A stretch of DNA of 6,788 nucleotides from UBA1367 sp040268355. GTDB taxonomy: Bacteria; Actinomycetota; Coriobacteriia; Coriobacteriales; Atopobiaceae. The translations under genes and the position numbers were made by a program. The notes under the pieces are model-generated. The model was not told the origin of the DNA. It did no database searches and saw nothing but the letters and a program-made list of their open reading frames with translations. The first letter of the stretch is position 1. Each line of letters opens with the position of its first letter. The DNA lies in NCBI GenBank assembly GCA_040268355.1, contig JAWRIT010000004.1, positions 1 through 6,788 on the forward strand. The letters run 5' to 3'. Below are positions 1 through 6,074 of the stretch, piece by piece.

Positions 1-23
1 CCCCCCCCCCCCCCCCCCCCCCC
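1..23. other. Poly-C run at the window edge, probable assembly artefact
   Basis: The first 23 bases are all C, followed at once by normal complex sequence. Homopolymers of this length are rare in bacterial chromosomes. They are common at the ends of contigs built from two-colour Illumina reads, whose dark-cycle poly-G tails appear as poly-C on the other strand. I see nothing biological attached to it. The true sequence left of base 24 is probably missing. Confidence 0.6.
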
Positions 24-403
24 ACTAGTCGGAAGTGAGCTTGCGTCCGCGAAGGTGCGTAGCCTGCCGGGGGGTTGTCGTTTGCGAGGACGTATTCCGT
101 AAGTCACTCGCCGAACTCGCCCGTGTTGCCGATCCGACGGCGCCTTATCGGGTATCGAGGTCGGCGAGGGAACCGGAGGCATACGTCACCATGGCCATCC
201 CGCCCGAAAGGAGCGGGGCGGAACGCACGTCTCCCTCACGAGCACCCTCCCGCGCGAGAGACGACGTGGCCAGAGAGCAGCATGCGTCGAGGAAGTGTTG
301 CCCCAAGCGTGACGATTCGCAATACCATAAGAAGCGGCGGAAGAGTCGAGCGACTTTCTATCAGGACAGAGCGCAGATGAGAGACGGGGCGAGGTGGCTC
401 AAT
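24..403. other. Gene-free leader region upstream of the lipoprotein gene
   Basis: I see no supported gene in this stretch. The lipoprotein frame stays open upstream to an ATG at 35, but that extension is Arg/Ser/Pro-rich, low in hydrophobic residues and lies before the signal peptide, so it is read as non-coding. A second overlapping open frame (75-380) has the same composition. Short inverted repeats occur: CCCGC/GCGGG in 199-217 and CGTCTC (228-233)/GAGACG (258-263). A weak promoter-like pair, TTGCCC (298-303) and TACCAT (323-328), has a long 19-base spacer. The region may hold the lipoprotein promoter, but I cannot place it firmly. Confidence 0.45.
391..397 (+). promoter_or_regulatory. Ribosome binding site deciding the lipoprotein start
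   Basis: GAGGTGG lies six bases before the ATG at 404, a normal Shine-Dalgarno position. The competing in-frame ATG at 377 has only a weaker AGGA at 363-366, ten bases away. The start at 404 also puts a basic N-terminus directly before the hydrophobic signal segment, so it is preferred. Confidence 0.6.
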
Positions 404-1588
404 ATGCCCAACGCGAGCAACGCGGTGAAACGAGTCTTCTTACTCATGGTGTTCGCCGTCTCTGTCTGCCTCCTCTCGGCCTGTAGCCTCAACTCCGGGA
501 GAGACTTCTCAACGGATACGTGGGCACTCGTCATAGAGAACGGCTCGCGCAACCTCTACGACTTCCACGACATGTTCGGACAGGATCTCTTGGACAGCAT
601 GGAGGCGACGGGTTCCCTGGAGTCGAGCTGGCGGAGGTTGCACGACTTTGCAAATACCCATAACAGGACCTACGAGCTGGTTTCCAGTGACCTCTATCCT
701 CATGGGGTCATATCCGCGGAGTACACGGTCTGCGTGTACGACCACACCCACCGTCTCAGCGAACCAGATGGCGATCCTACCGTCTATCACCTGTTCTTCG
801 TGGTGCACACACCAAAAGAGGAAGACCCCGCCAAACGTGGCGTCTGGTCGGTCAGCATGGTGGATGACGACACGTACCACGAGGAAGGGTTCTCGTTCGC
901 CGCCCGACCAGACAAGGACGGGCAGAAACGGGGAACCTCCCCCTGCGGCGTCTTCGTCGGCGAGGATGCACGTACCCTCGCCTCCGCAATCGAGACTCCA
1001 AAGCGAACGGACGAATACGACCCGGAGGTCATCGGACCAGGTTACAACACCGACGGACCGGTCACGGTGATGGAGGACAGCGGGGAAAGGCCCCAGAAGT
1101 ACAGCGAGGAGATGGCCGAGAAGATTGAGGCGTGCCTCGACGGGCGCGACGCGGATGGCCTCGAGCGGCTCTTCTCCAAAACCGTGTTGGACGTGGACCC
1201 GGAGACGGACGAGCAGATCGGGGAACTGGTGCAGGTGTTCTCAGGTTCTACGAGTCCGGTCGACATAGACGAGGTGGACGCGAACACGGGGACCGGACAA
1301 ACCTCCATGTCCTACCTGCACGATCCGGACTGGGACAACCGCGTGCAAACCGGGTTCGGCACCTACTATGTCGGGTTCCGCGCGGTCGTGACCTGCGGGG
1401 ACGAGCGGTACCAGCTGCAGGTGGACTGCTGCACGGACTACGAGCGGAACGCCAATCGGCTTGGGGTCATCTGGATAGCGCTCTATCCGGAGACCCCTGG
1501 CGGCGAGTTCCCCTATGGCAGGGAGCCGGTCGCCCAGGCCGGTACCGACATGGTCACGATCGGCCTGGAAAGGCGGCCGATGGGTTAG
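404..1588 (+). CDS. Lipoprotein with two DUF5104-like domains
   Basis: This 394-residue protein has a classic type II signal peptide: basic residues K9-R10, a hydrophobic core from 11 to about 24, and lipobox L24-S25-A26-C27. It should be cleaved before Cys27, lipidated and anchored outside the membrane. The C-terminal half (about 234-362) begins with a helix of the form EKIEACLDGRDADGLERLFS and continues into a beta-rich part. This resembles the DUF5104 lipoproteins of Gram-positive bacteria, which have no known function. Residues about 44-155 look like a second, diverged copy: YHLFFVVHT...GV (128-147) aligns without gaps to YQLQVDCCT...GV (336-355). The acidic linker at 160-230 is probably flexible. 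The gene runs toward the resistance operon and ends 132 bases from it, so it is an independent unit. The start at 404 is chosen over 377 and 35 because of its ribosome binding site and signal peptide. Family assignment is from memory of the pattern and is moderate. Confidence 0.8.
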   Translation: MPNASNAVKRVFLLMVFAVSVCLLSACSLNSGRDFSTDTWALVIENGSRNLYDFHDMFGQDLLDSMEATGSLESSWRRLHDFANTHNRTYELVSSDLYPHGVISAEYTVCVYDHTHRLSEPDGDPTVYHLFFVVHTPKEEDPAKRGVWSVSMVDDDTYHEEGFSFAARPDKDGQKRGTSPCGVFVGEDARTLASAIETPKRTDEYDPEVIGPGYNTDGPVTVMEDSGERPQKYSEEMAEKIEACLDGRDADGLERLFSKTVLDVDPETDEQIGELVQVFSGSTSPVDIDEVDANTGTGQTSMSYLHDPDWDNRVQTGFGTYYVGFRAVVTCGDERYQLQVDCCTDYERNANRLGVIWIALYPETPGGEFPYGREPVAQAGTDMVTIGLERRPMG

Positions 1589-1631
1589 GGTTCCCCTGCT
1601 CGGTCGGACACCGTGGCCAAGCGCCCATCGG
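1577..1631 (+). terminator. Weak candidate terminator hairpin of the lipoprotein gene
   Basis: CCGATGGG (1577-1584) overlaps the end of the lipoprotein gene and is the perfect reverse complement of CCCATCGG (1624-1631). The loop is 39 bases and contains a smaller stem, CGGT/ACCG. No T-run follows, so this is not a standard intrinsic terminator. It is listed only because it lies at the right place between convergent genes. Confidence 0.2.
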
Positions 1632-1693
1632 AGCGTGGGTACGACGGCTCTCATTCCCTCGCTCTGATCAGGACGATCCCCGGCAAGCGCCCC

Positions 1694-1713
1694 GAGCGGT
1701 GGTCCGCCCGCTC
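1694..1713 (-). terminator. Weak candidate terminator hairpin after the kinase gene
   Basis: GAGCGG (1694-1699) pairs perfectly with CCGCTC (1708-1713) around an 8-base loop, directly downstream of the kinase stop codon on the minus strand. The stem is short but very GC-rich. No U-tract follows in the transcript, so true terminator function is uncertain. Confidence 0.25.
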
Positions 1714-1720
1714 CCCTCCC

Positions 1721-2611
1721 CTACGTCAGGCTGATGCGCAGGACGCGCCCGTCGAGCTCGGCTGAGAGCTCGAGTCCCATGCGTTGCGCAAGCTGGTAGG
1801 CAGTGGCCAGACCCAGCCCCGATCCGACCGATCCCCTCGCGTTGTCGGCTTGGTAGAAGCGCTCGAAGAGTCGACTCGCATCGAGCGCGGCGGGATCGAC
1901 CACCTCATTCTCGAAGACGAGCCTGAAGTCCGCACCACTCCCAGATTGGACGATGTGCGGTGAGGAGCTGCCGTGGCGCAGCGCGTTCGCCACAAGGTTC
2001 TCGAAGATGCGCGCGAGCGCCTCCTCGTCGGCGTCAATCGTGCAGCCCTCGTCGGCGAACGAGACGCTCGGCTGCCACCCGTGCGCCTCAAAGGCCGGAT
2101 AATGGCCGACGAGCACGCGCGAGAGCAGCGGCAGGACGCTCACGGGACGCAGTTCGAGCTCCACATCCTCATCCAAGGACTTGGTGTAGGCGAACAGCGC
2201 CTCGACGAGCTCGTTCGCACTATCGAGACGAGCCCCGGCTGCCTCCAGATACTGACGAGCCCGCACGGCATCCATCTCGTCGGCGGCAAGCTGCAGGTAG
2301 CCCTTGGCCCCGGCGAGCGGGGTGCGGATGTCGTGGGAGAGCGACTCAAGGTCTCGTTGGAAGGCTGCCGCAGAGCGCCCGGCGGCAATGCGCTCGCGCT
2401 GTGCGTCGTCGAGCTGCCGGTTGATGCTGCGCACGAGCTCCCGCTCCGCGTTCCCGGAAAGCTCCGTATGCAGTCTCACATTGCTCTGGGCGTCCCGCAC
2501 GCGAAGGAAGTGGCTCATGCGCATAAGCTCCCGCCGCCAGCGCCAGCCGACGACGCCGCCGGCGAGCACGGCGCCGGCGGCAAAAGCGATCATGAGGGCG
2601 ACAAAGTCCAT
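1721..2611 (-). CDS. Single-TM sensor histidine kinase of an antimicrobial-responsive two-component system
   Basis: This 296-residue kinase autophosphorylates on His93 and should pass phosphate to the regulator encoded at 6096-6779. One N-terminal membrane helix (about 3-23) is followed by a charged, helical linker (about 25-88) and no extracellular domain. The HisKA H-box is SHDIRTPLAG (92-101). The ATPase domain shows the N-box FENLVANALRHG (203-214), an F-box-like LFERFY (248-253) and the G2 box GSGLGLA (263-269). The usual DxGxG (G1) box is absent; FENEVVDPAALD stands there (233-244). As I recall, this replacement is normal in a subfamily of small kinases encoded beside RR and ABC-2 transporter genes, so the kinase is probably active. 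The ATG at 2611 has GAGGG (2621-2625 on the opposite strand) nine bases upstream. It starts 18 bases after the permease stop and is the last gene of the operon. Lack of a sensor domain suggests that it senses through the membrane or through the transporter (inference). Confidence 0.9.
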   Translation of the reverse strand: MDFVALMIAFAAGAVLAGGVVGWRWRRELMRMSHFLRVRDAQSNVRLHTELSGNAERELVRSINRQLDDAQRERIAAGRSAAAFQRDLESLSHDIRTPLAGAKGYLQLAADEMDAVRARQYLEAAGARLDSANELVEALFAYTKSLDEDVELELRPVSVLPLLSRVLVGHYPAFEAHGWQPSVSFADEGCTIDADEEALARIFENLVANALRHGSSSPHIVQSGSGADFRLVFENEVVDPAALDASRLFERFYQADNARGSVGSGLGLATAYQLAQRMGLELSAELDGRVLRISLT

Positions 2612-2629
2612 GCTACACGTCCCTCTCTC

Positions 2630-3553
2630 TTAGACGTCCCTCGTGCGGACGATCGCGAGCGATGCGCCGCCAACAACGCCAATGCAGACGATCCCCGTGA
2701 TCAGCACGTGGGCCAGCGGCGTGAACACCTCGCCCGTCGTTGCCGCAGCAGTCAGGAGGTCCGAGCCGCTACCCAAGAGTCCAGCACTCGTGACGGGCAG
2801 CCAATCCACGATGGCACCTGCCACGGGCGAGCCGGGGAACAAGGCACCCAAAGCCGACTGGACGACGCCCTCCACCATGGTAGTGCAGACGGCCGTCACG
2901 GCACCGGCGGCGACGTTTCCCGAGATCCACGTGACGAGGGCAACGACGCAAGCGTAAGCATAGGTGATGAGCCAGGTGAGCGCCATCCAGGCCAGCAGAG
3001 AGCCGATGGACTCCGGGTCGGTGAACGTGAAGTCCGCCACTGTGGTGCTGATGGCACAGGCGATGACCCCCACCACCACGAATGCGAACGCGACCAGCGC
3101 CACGACGAGCAGCTTTTCGAGGTAGTAGGCCATCCTGCTGCGCCGTGCCGCAAGGATGCTCTTCGAAAAGCCGGTGCTGACGTCTGATGAGAGGAAGATG
3201 GCCGTGAACAGACCGCACAGCAACATGGCAAACCCTCCGCCCAAGACGATGCTGCCTGCCACGTGGCTGAGACCGGGCGCCGTCGTGGTGTCGACAGGCT
3301 CAGCGACGCTGCCATCTGGCACATAGGTGACGTACATCATCGTGTCGGGGGCATCTTCGTCGGCGGTGGCGCTTGCGCCACTCTGGCTGCTCGAGCTTAC
3401 GTTCTGCTGGGCCATCTCCATGAACGTGTCGGTACTCACGAACCACAGCATCGCAACTGAGAGCGTGACACCAACGGTCATCAGGACCAGGAGCACCCAG
3501 AGCATCTTGCCGCGAACGAGACGATACAGGTCGGATTTCAACAGGTTAAGCAT
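2630..3553 (-). CDS. ABC-2 type transporter permease
   Basis: This 307-residue integral membrane protein is the likely channel partner of the ATPase encoded just upstream. The N-terminus (MLNLLKSDLYRLVRGK) is typical of ABC-2 permeases of the lantibiotic/bacitracin-export type. Six hydrophobic segments are visible at about 17-39, 98-121, 146-170, 184-209, 213-237 and 280-303. Between helices 1 and 2 is a loop of about 60 residues rich in Ser, Ala, Asp and Thr (40-97), probably outside the cell. The frame stays open to 3640, but that extension is Ser/Arg-rich and lies inside the ATPase gene. The start at 3553 has GGGGAG (3560-3565, opposite strand) six bases upstream and overlaps the end of the ATPase gene by the 8 bases ATGCTTAA, implying translational coupling. 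The substrate is not visible from sequence; a peptide or lipid-II-targeting antibiotic is the usual guess for this family. Confidence 0.9.
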   Translation of the reverse strand: MLNLLKSDLYRLVRGKMLWVLLVLMTVGVTLSVAMLWFVSTDTFMEMAQQNVSSSSQSGASATADEDAPDTMMYVTYVPDGSVAEPVDTTTAPGLSHVAGSIVLGGGFAMLLCGLFTAIFLSSDVSTGFSKSILAARRSRMAYYLEKLLVVALVAFAFVVVGVIACAISTTVADFTFTDPESIGSLLAWMALTWLITYAYACVVALVTWISGNVAAGAVTAVCTTMVEGVVQSALGALFPGSPVAGAIVDWLPVTSAGLLGSGSDLLTAAATTGEVFTPLAHVLITGIVCIGVVGGASLAIVRTRDV

Positions 3554-4487
3554 GATGGGCTCCCCTTTCCATGATCTCCAGGAAGAAGCTCTCGATGTCG
3601 CGCTGCACCGGCGAGAGCTCGAGGATCGTGAGTCCCGCATCCTGCAGGATGCGGGCGATGACCTGCGTGTCCTTCATGTTGCCGACGTTGAGCGCCCCCG
3701 AGCGTTCCATGCGCAGCTCGGCATGAGGCAGTGCCTCCTCCAGATACGCAAGCGCGCGAGGATTGTTGGAGGTCTCCACGCGTATGAACTCGCCGCAGGC
3801 CTCCTGCATCTGCTGGTCGGTGAACTCGGCCACCATGCGCCCCTCGGAGATCACGCCGAAGCGGTCTGCCACACGATTGAGCTGGTCGAGCACGTGCGAG
3901 CTGATGAGGATCGTCACGCCTCGCTCGTCGCGCAGGCGGGCCAGCAGCAGGCGCATGGCGCGGGAGCCTTCGGGGTCGAGCCCGTTCAGCGGCTCGTCGA
4001 GCAGCAGCAGGTCGGGAGTGCCCACGAACGCGAGCGCCAGGCCCAGCCGCTGCTTCATGCCCAGAGAGAACCCGCGCACCTTCTTGCGGCCGGCGCTGGT
4101 GAGGTCGACGAGATCAAGGAGCTCGGCGCAGTGGGCGCCTGCGTCTGGCACGCCCATCGCAAGCGCCTTGGCCATGAGGTTGGCGCGTGCGTCCAAGTTG
4201 GGCAGCACCCCCGGCTCCTCGATGATCACGCCAATGGGGTCGGCGTAGTGCCTGGCATCCCTGCCGAACAGCTCCATGCTACCCTCCGTCGGCGCAGCCA
4301 GACCGGCAAGCATCTTCATCGTGGTCGACTTGCCCGCGCCGTTGCGCCCCACGAACCCGTAGATCGATCCGCGTGGCACGTTCATGTCAAGTGCGTTCAC
4401 GGCGGCCTGCGCGCCATAGCGCTTGGTGAGCCCACGTGTCCGTATTGCGTATGCAACGCTCATGTGCCTTCCTTTCCTCGTGCTCAT
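3546..4487 (-). CDS. ABC transporter ATP-binding protein (BcrA-like)
   Basis: This cytoplasmic ATPase (313 residues from the start chosen) powers the adjoining permease. Landmarks in this numbering are Walker A GRNGAGKST (47-55), signature FSLGMKQRLGLA (140-151), Walker B LLLLDEPLNGLDP (160-172) and the H-loop SSH (196-198). The Q-loop position reads IIEEPGVLPNL (88-98), with Glu in place of Gln, as is common in BcrA-type proteins. The C-terminal 90 residues carry the ARILQDAGLTILELSPVQRDIESFF-type ending of the drug/lantibiotic-export subfamily (quoted here as landmarks at about 278-303). Two in-frame starts are plausible. ATG 4487 follows GGGGAG at six bases, inside the repeated control region. 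ATG 4463 follows AGGA at six bases and gives 305 residues, nearer the family's usual N-terminus. I chose 4487 because the duplicated esterase leader places its start at the equivalent position. The gene ends overlapping the permease start. Confidence 0.92.
   Translation of the reverse strand: MSTRKGRHMSVAYAIRTRGLTKRYGAQAAVNALDMNVPRGSIYGFVGRNGAGKSTTMKMLAGLAAPTEGSMELFGRDARHYADPIGVIIEEPGVLPNLDARANLMAKALAMGVPDAGAHCAELLDLVDLTSAGRKKVRGFSLGMKQRLGLALAFVGTPDLLLLDEPLNGLDPEGSRAMRLLLARLRDERGVTILISSHVLDQLNRVADRFGVISEGRMVAEFTDQQMQEACGEFIRVETSNNPRALAYLEEALPHAELRMERSGALNVGNMKDTQVIARILQDAGLTILELSPVQRDIESFFLEIMERGAHHA
4467..4473 (-). promoter_or_regulatory. Second ribosome binding site inside the ATPase 5' end
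   Basis: AGGAAGG on the minus strand lies three bases before the in-frame ATG at 4463; its AGGA core is six bases away. This makes an internal start at 4463 possible, giving a protein eight residues shorter. It competes with the start at 4487, so both products may be made. Confidence 0.4.
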
Positions 4488-4493
4488 GGTGCC

Positions 4494-4590
4494 CTCCCCT
4501 TCTCGAAGTGGCTCCTGTCTTGAATACACGTTAGATGCCGCTGTTCAAGCAAGTTGGAAGGAGATCTTAAGAAAGTATGAGGGAGGGCGT
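4494..4590 (-). repeat. 97-bp direct repeat, copy A: control region of the ABC operon
   Basis: This sequence matches 5888-5984 at 92 of 97 positions with no gap; the differences are at 4498, 4509, 4520, 4542 and 4564. It lies directly before the ABC ATPase and includes its Shine-Dalgarno GGGGAG (4494-4499). It is AT-richer than its surroundings, as expected of a control region. It contains the palindrome TCTTAAGA (4565-4572) upstream of the possible promoter, a position fitting an OmpR-type regulator site. Its far end touches the esterase stop codon (4591-4593) with no spacer. Confidence 0.95.
4521..4548 (-). promoter_or_regulatory. Candidate promoter in repeat copy A (ABC-kinase operon)
   Basis: On the minus strand TTGAAC (4548-4543) and TATTCA (4526-4521) are separated by 16 bases. 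They match the -35 and -10 consensus only partly (4/6 and 3/6). Both elements are conserved in the second repeat copy. Transcription would start near 4514, about 27 bases before the ATG. The weak match would suit an activator-dependent promoter, with the site around TCTTAAGA lying just upstream. Confidence 0.35.
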
Positions 4591-5880
4591 TCAGTGCGAC
4601 TGGTCATGTATATCGGTGGGTGAAGCTTCCGGCACGAAGATCATGCCGTCGTAGAGGTCTATCGGCGCAGAATGCAGGCGATAGGCAGCAGGCTGCAGGC
4701 GCATCACGACGGTGGTGACCAAGTCCATGGGCTGCTCGCCGAGAGTGCCGGTGGAAACGGCGTCGTCGATGTAGACGCGCAGGGGCGAATCCTGAGGGAC
4801 CACGGAGAAGTCGAGCCAGGTGCAGTCGAGCCCCGCCGTTTTCGCCGCTTTTGCAAGCGGGTCATATGAGTAAAACGTCTGCACGGTGCGGCCGTCATTG
4901 CCGTCAGGCAAGTTGCAGTCGGTTTTGAAGAAGTCCGTACCGATGGCGTAGTAACCGTCCCCAAAGGTGTCGTGCAGAATTGCCCCCGACGAATCCGCCT
5001 TTCCGATGTGGCCGTTGTGAGCGGAAAGGAAGATGCGATTGTTGCCACGATTCCGCTCCTGCTCGAGCGTCCACTCCGTGTTCTGGGCCATATACTGGCC
5101 ACGCACCTGCCCGTACGAGGTGGGGTCGTTCTCGTAAGCCTGCTCAAGTGAGAGGTTCTGGGACAGGGTCGCGGTCAGGTGAATTGCCCGCCGAACGGTT
5201 TGCGAACGCTCGGCATCGGCCGTCCCCTCAAGCTCTTCCTGAATGCCCTCGAGAATCGCCTCTCGATCCGCGAAGCTCACGCTCTCTCGCCACTCGCCGT
5301 TGTCGAACAGGCCTTCGAGCTGGGAGGTGTCCATCTCGAGGCTCCTCATGTCTTCAAGCAGATATCTCGCGTTGTTTGCCGTGCGCTGGCAGTCGATGCC
5401 GTAGAAGCGCAGGTCGTCGCCCGGCGCGGCGGTCGCGTTGTACTCACGCATCCACTCGGCGAGCGCGGCCATCTCGTCGGTTCGGTAGATTGCGAAATCG
5501 ATTTCTGCCACTGCTTCATCGGCCGTGCCCTCACCACCATGTATGTAGCGATCGACCGCCTCGCAGCCGCCGTAATCGCCCTCGAGCGCGAACGCTCGGA
5601 CCCCGTAGTCTTCGACCATGTGCTGGAATACCGAGAGCTTGAGCTCTTGGAACTCCTTGTTGCCATGCGTCGCCTCGCCAAGTGCGATGACGCACGCCTG
5701 GTCGGGGACCTTGATGTCCTCGACGGCTCCGGCGTACTTTGCGAATTCCTCGGGGTCGGCTGATGGCCCCGTTCCGAATCCGCCAAACTGGGAGAACACT
5801 GCACCTGCAGCTATCGCGACGGCAATCAGCGCAAGCGAGACTTTCAATGCGACGTGCTTTTTCCTGGATTTCTTAGCCAC
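4591..5880 (-). CDS. Membrane-anchored erythromycin esterase-like hydrolase
   Basis: This 429-residue protein belongs to the erythromycin esterase/succinoglycan-biosynthesis family (Ere-like, PF05139). A basic N-terminus (KKSRKKH) and one hydrophobic segment (about 11-30) make it an exported, membrane-anchored protein or one with an uncleaved signal; known EreA/EreB are cytoplasmic. Family landmarks are GEATHGNKEF (68-77, with Glu69 and His72 as candidate catalytic residues), FALEGDYGG (97-105), FYGIDCQ (159-165), RGQYMAQNTEW (260-270), SAHNGHIGK (286-294, His288 and His291) and YYAIGTDF (310-317). All expected acidic and His positions that I know of are present, so it should be active. The natural substrate cannot be told; macrolide lactone cleavage is only one possibility. 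The start is GTG at 5880, set by GAGGAG seven bases upstream. The frame runs on to 6093, but that part is repeat-derived and Pro/Ser/Arg-rich. The gene lies between two copies of a 97-bp control sequence and ends exactly where one begins. Confidence 0.88.
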   Translation of the reverse strand: MAKKSRKKHVALKVSLALIAVAIAAGAVFSQFGGFGTGPSADPEEFAKYAGAVEDIKVPDQACVIALGEATHGNKEFQELKLSVFQHMVEDYGVRAFALEGDYGGCEAVDRYIHGGEGTADEAVAEIDFAIYRTDEMAALAEWMREYNATAAPGDDLRFYGIDCQRTANNARYLLEDMRSLEMDTSQLEGLFDNGEWRESVSFADREAILEGIQEELEGTADAERSQTVRRAIHLTATLSQNLSLEQAYENDPTSYGQVRGQYMAQNTEWTLEQERNRGNNRIFLSAHNGHIGKADSSGAILHDTFGDGYYAIGTDFFKTDCNLPDGNDGRTVQTFYSYDPLAKAAKTAGLDCTWLDFSVVPQDSPLRVYIDDAVSTGTLGEQPMDLVTTVVMRLQPAAYRLHSAPIDLYDGMIFVPEASPTDIHDQSH

Positions 5881-5887
5881 GGCGTTA

Positions 5888-5893
5888 CTCCTC
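5888..5893 (-). promoter_or_regulatory. Ribosome binding site fixing the GTG start of the esterase
   Basis: GAGGAG on the minus strand is seven bases from the GTG at 5880. The signal-anchor sequence begins at this codon (MAKKSRKKHV), and no ATG offers a comparable site. It lies at the edge of the 97-bp repeat and corresponds to the GGGGAG before the ABC ATPase. Confidence 0.75.
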
Positions 5894-5914
5894 TTCTCGA
5901 AGCGGCTCCTGTCG

Positions 5915-5942
5915 TGAATACACGTTAGATGCCGCCGTTCAA
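5915..5942 (-). promoter_or_regulatory. Candidate promoter in repeat copy B (esterase)
   Basis: TTGAAC (5942-5937) and TATTCA (5920-5915) on the minus strand repeat the arrangement found in copy A, with the same 16-base spacing. Their conservation between the copies, with substitutions only outside the two hexamers, mildly supports function. The -10 match is poor, so the exact elements are uncertain. Confidence 0.35.
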
Positions 5943-5988
5943 GCAAGTTGGAAGGAGGTCTTAAGAAAGTATGAGGGAGGGCGTGGGA

Positions 5989-6074
5989 CGAGGGCGGTCT
6001 TGAGGATGGGGGTCCGGTGCGCCCGGCTTTGAGGTGGGGCGAGGGCAGTCTTGAGGGCGAGTGCAGTCTTGAGG
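5989..6074. repeat. Cluster of 17-bp direct repeats downstream of the regulator gene
   Basis: Three near-identical copies of CGAGKGCRGTCTTGAGG occur at 5989-6005, 6040-6056 and 6058-6074. The last two are in tandem with an 18-base period. A degenerate fourth copy ending CTTTGAGG lies at 6019-6034. The cluster fills the spacer between the regulator stop codon and the esterase control region. The 12-mer TGAGGGAGGGCG follows the last copy (6070-6081) and recurs at the end of both 97-bp repeats (5972-5983, 4578-4589). Function is unknown; regulator sites or a replication/recombination scar are both possible. Confidence 0.75.

Larger units (their letters stand above)
5888..5984 (-). repeat. 97-bp direct repeat, copy B: control region of the esterase gene
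   Basis: This is the partner of 4494-4590, in the same orientation and offset by exactly 1394 bases, with five substitutions. It ends seven bases before the esterase GTG. It carries the same TCTTAAGA palindrome (5959-5966) and the same promoter-like elements. The identity stops sharply at both ends: 5885-5887 and 5985 no longer match copy A. Confidence 0.95.

Noticed and set aside
35..403. N-terminal extension of the lipoprotein frame, adding 123 residues
   Set aside because: It is Arg/Ser-rich, lies before an intact lipoprotein signal peptide that must be N-terminal, and a good ribosome binding site precedes the ATG at 404.
1973..3187. Long plus-strand open frame of 404 codons opposite the kinase and permease genes
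   Set aside because: It is rich in His, Arg, Asp and Gly, has no recognisable domain, spans two well-supported minus-strand genes, and is typical of antisense shadows in GC-rich DNA.
3554..3640. Upstream extension of the permease frame
   Set aside because: It lies wholly within the ATPase coding region and encodes a Ser/Arg-rich stretch. The ATG at 3553 has a good ribosome binding site and the usual family N-terminus.
3327..4523. Long plus-strand open frame of 398 codons opposite the ABC ATPase
   Set aside because: The opposite strand carries Walker A, signature, Walker B and H-loop in order. The plus-strand product has no coherent domain.
4494..5984. Flanking 97-bp repeats considered as insertion-sequence or transposon ends
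   Set aside because: They are direct rather than inverted, no transposase is present, no target-site duplication is seen, and they coincide with promoter and ribosome binding site regions.
5989..6074. Repeat cluster considered as a CRISPR array
   Set aside because: The units are only 17 bp, the spacing is irregular with a 1-base gap in one case, and there are no spacers of even length or cas genes.
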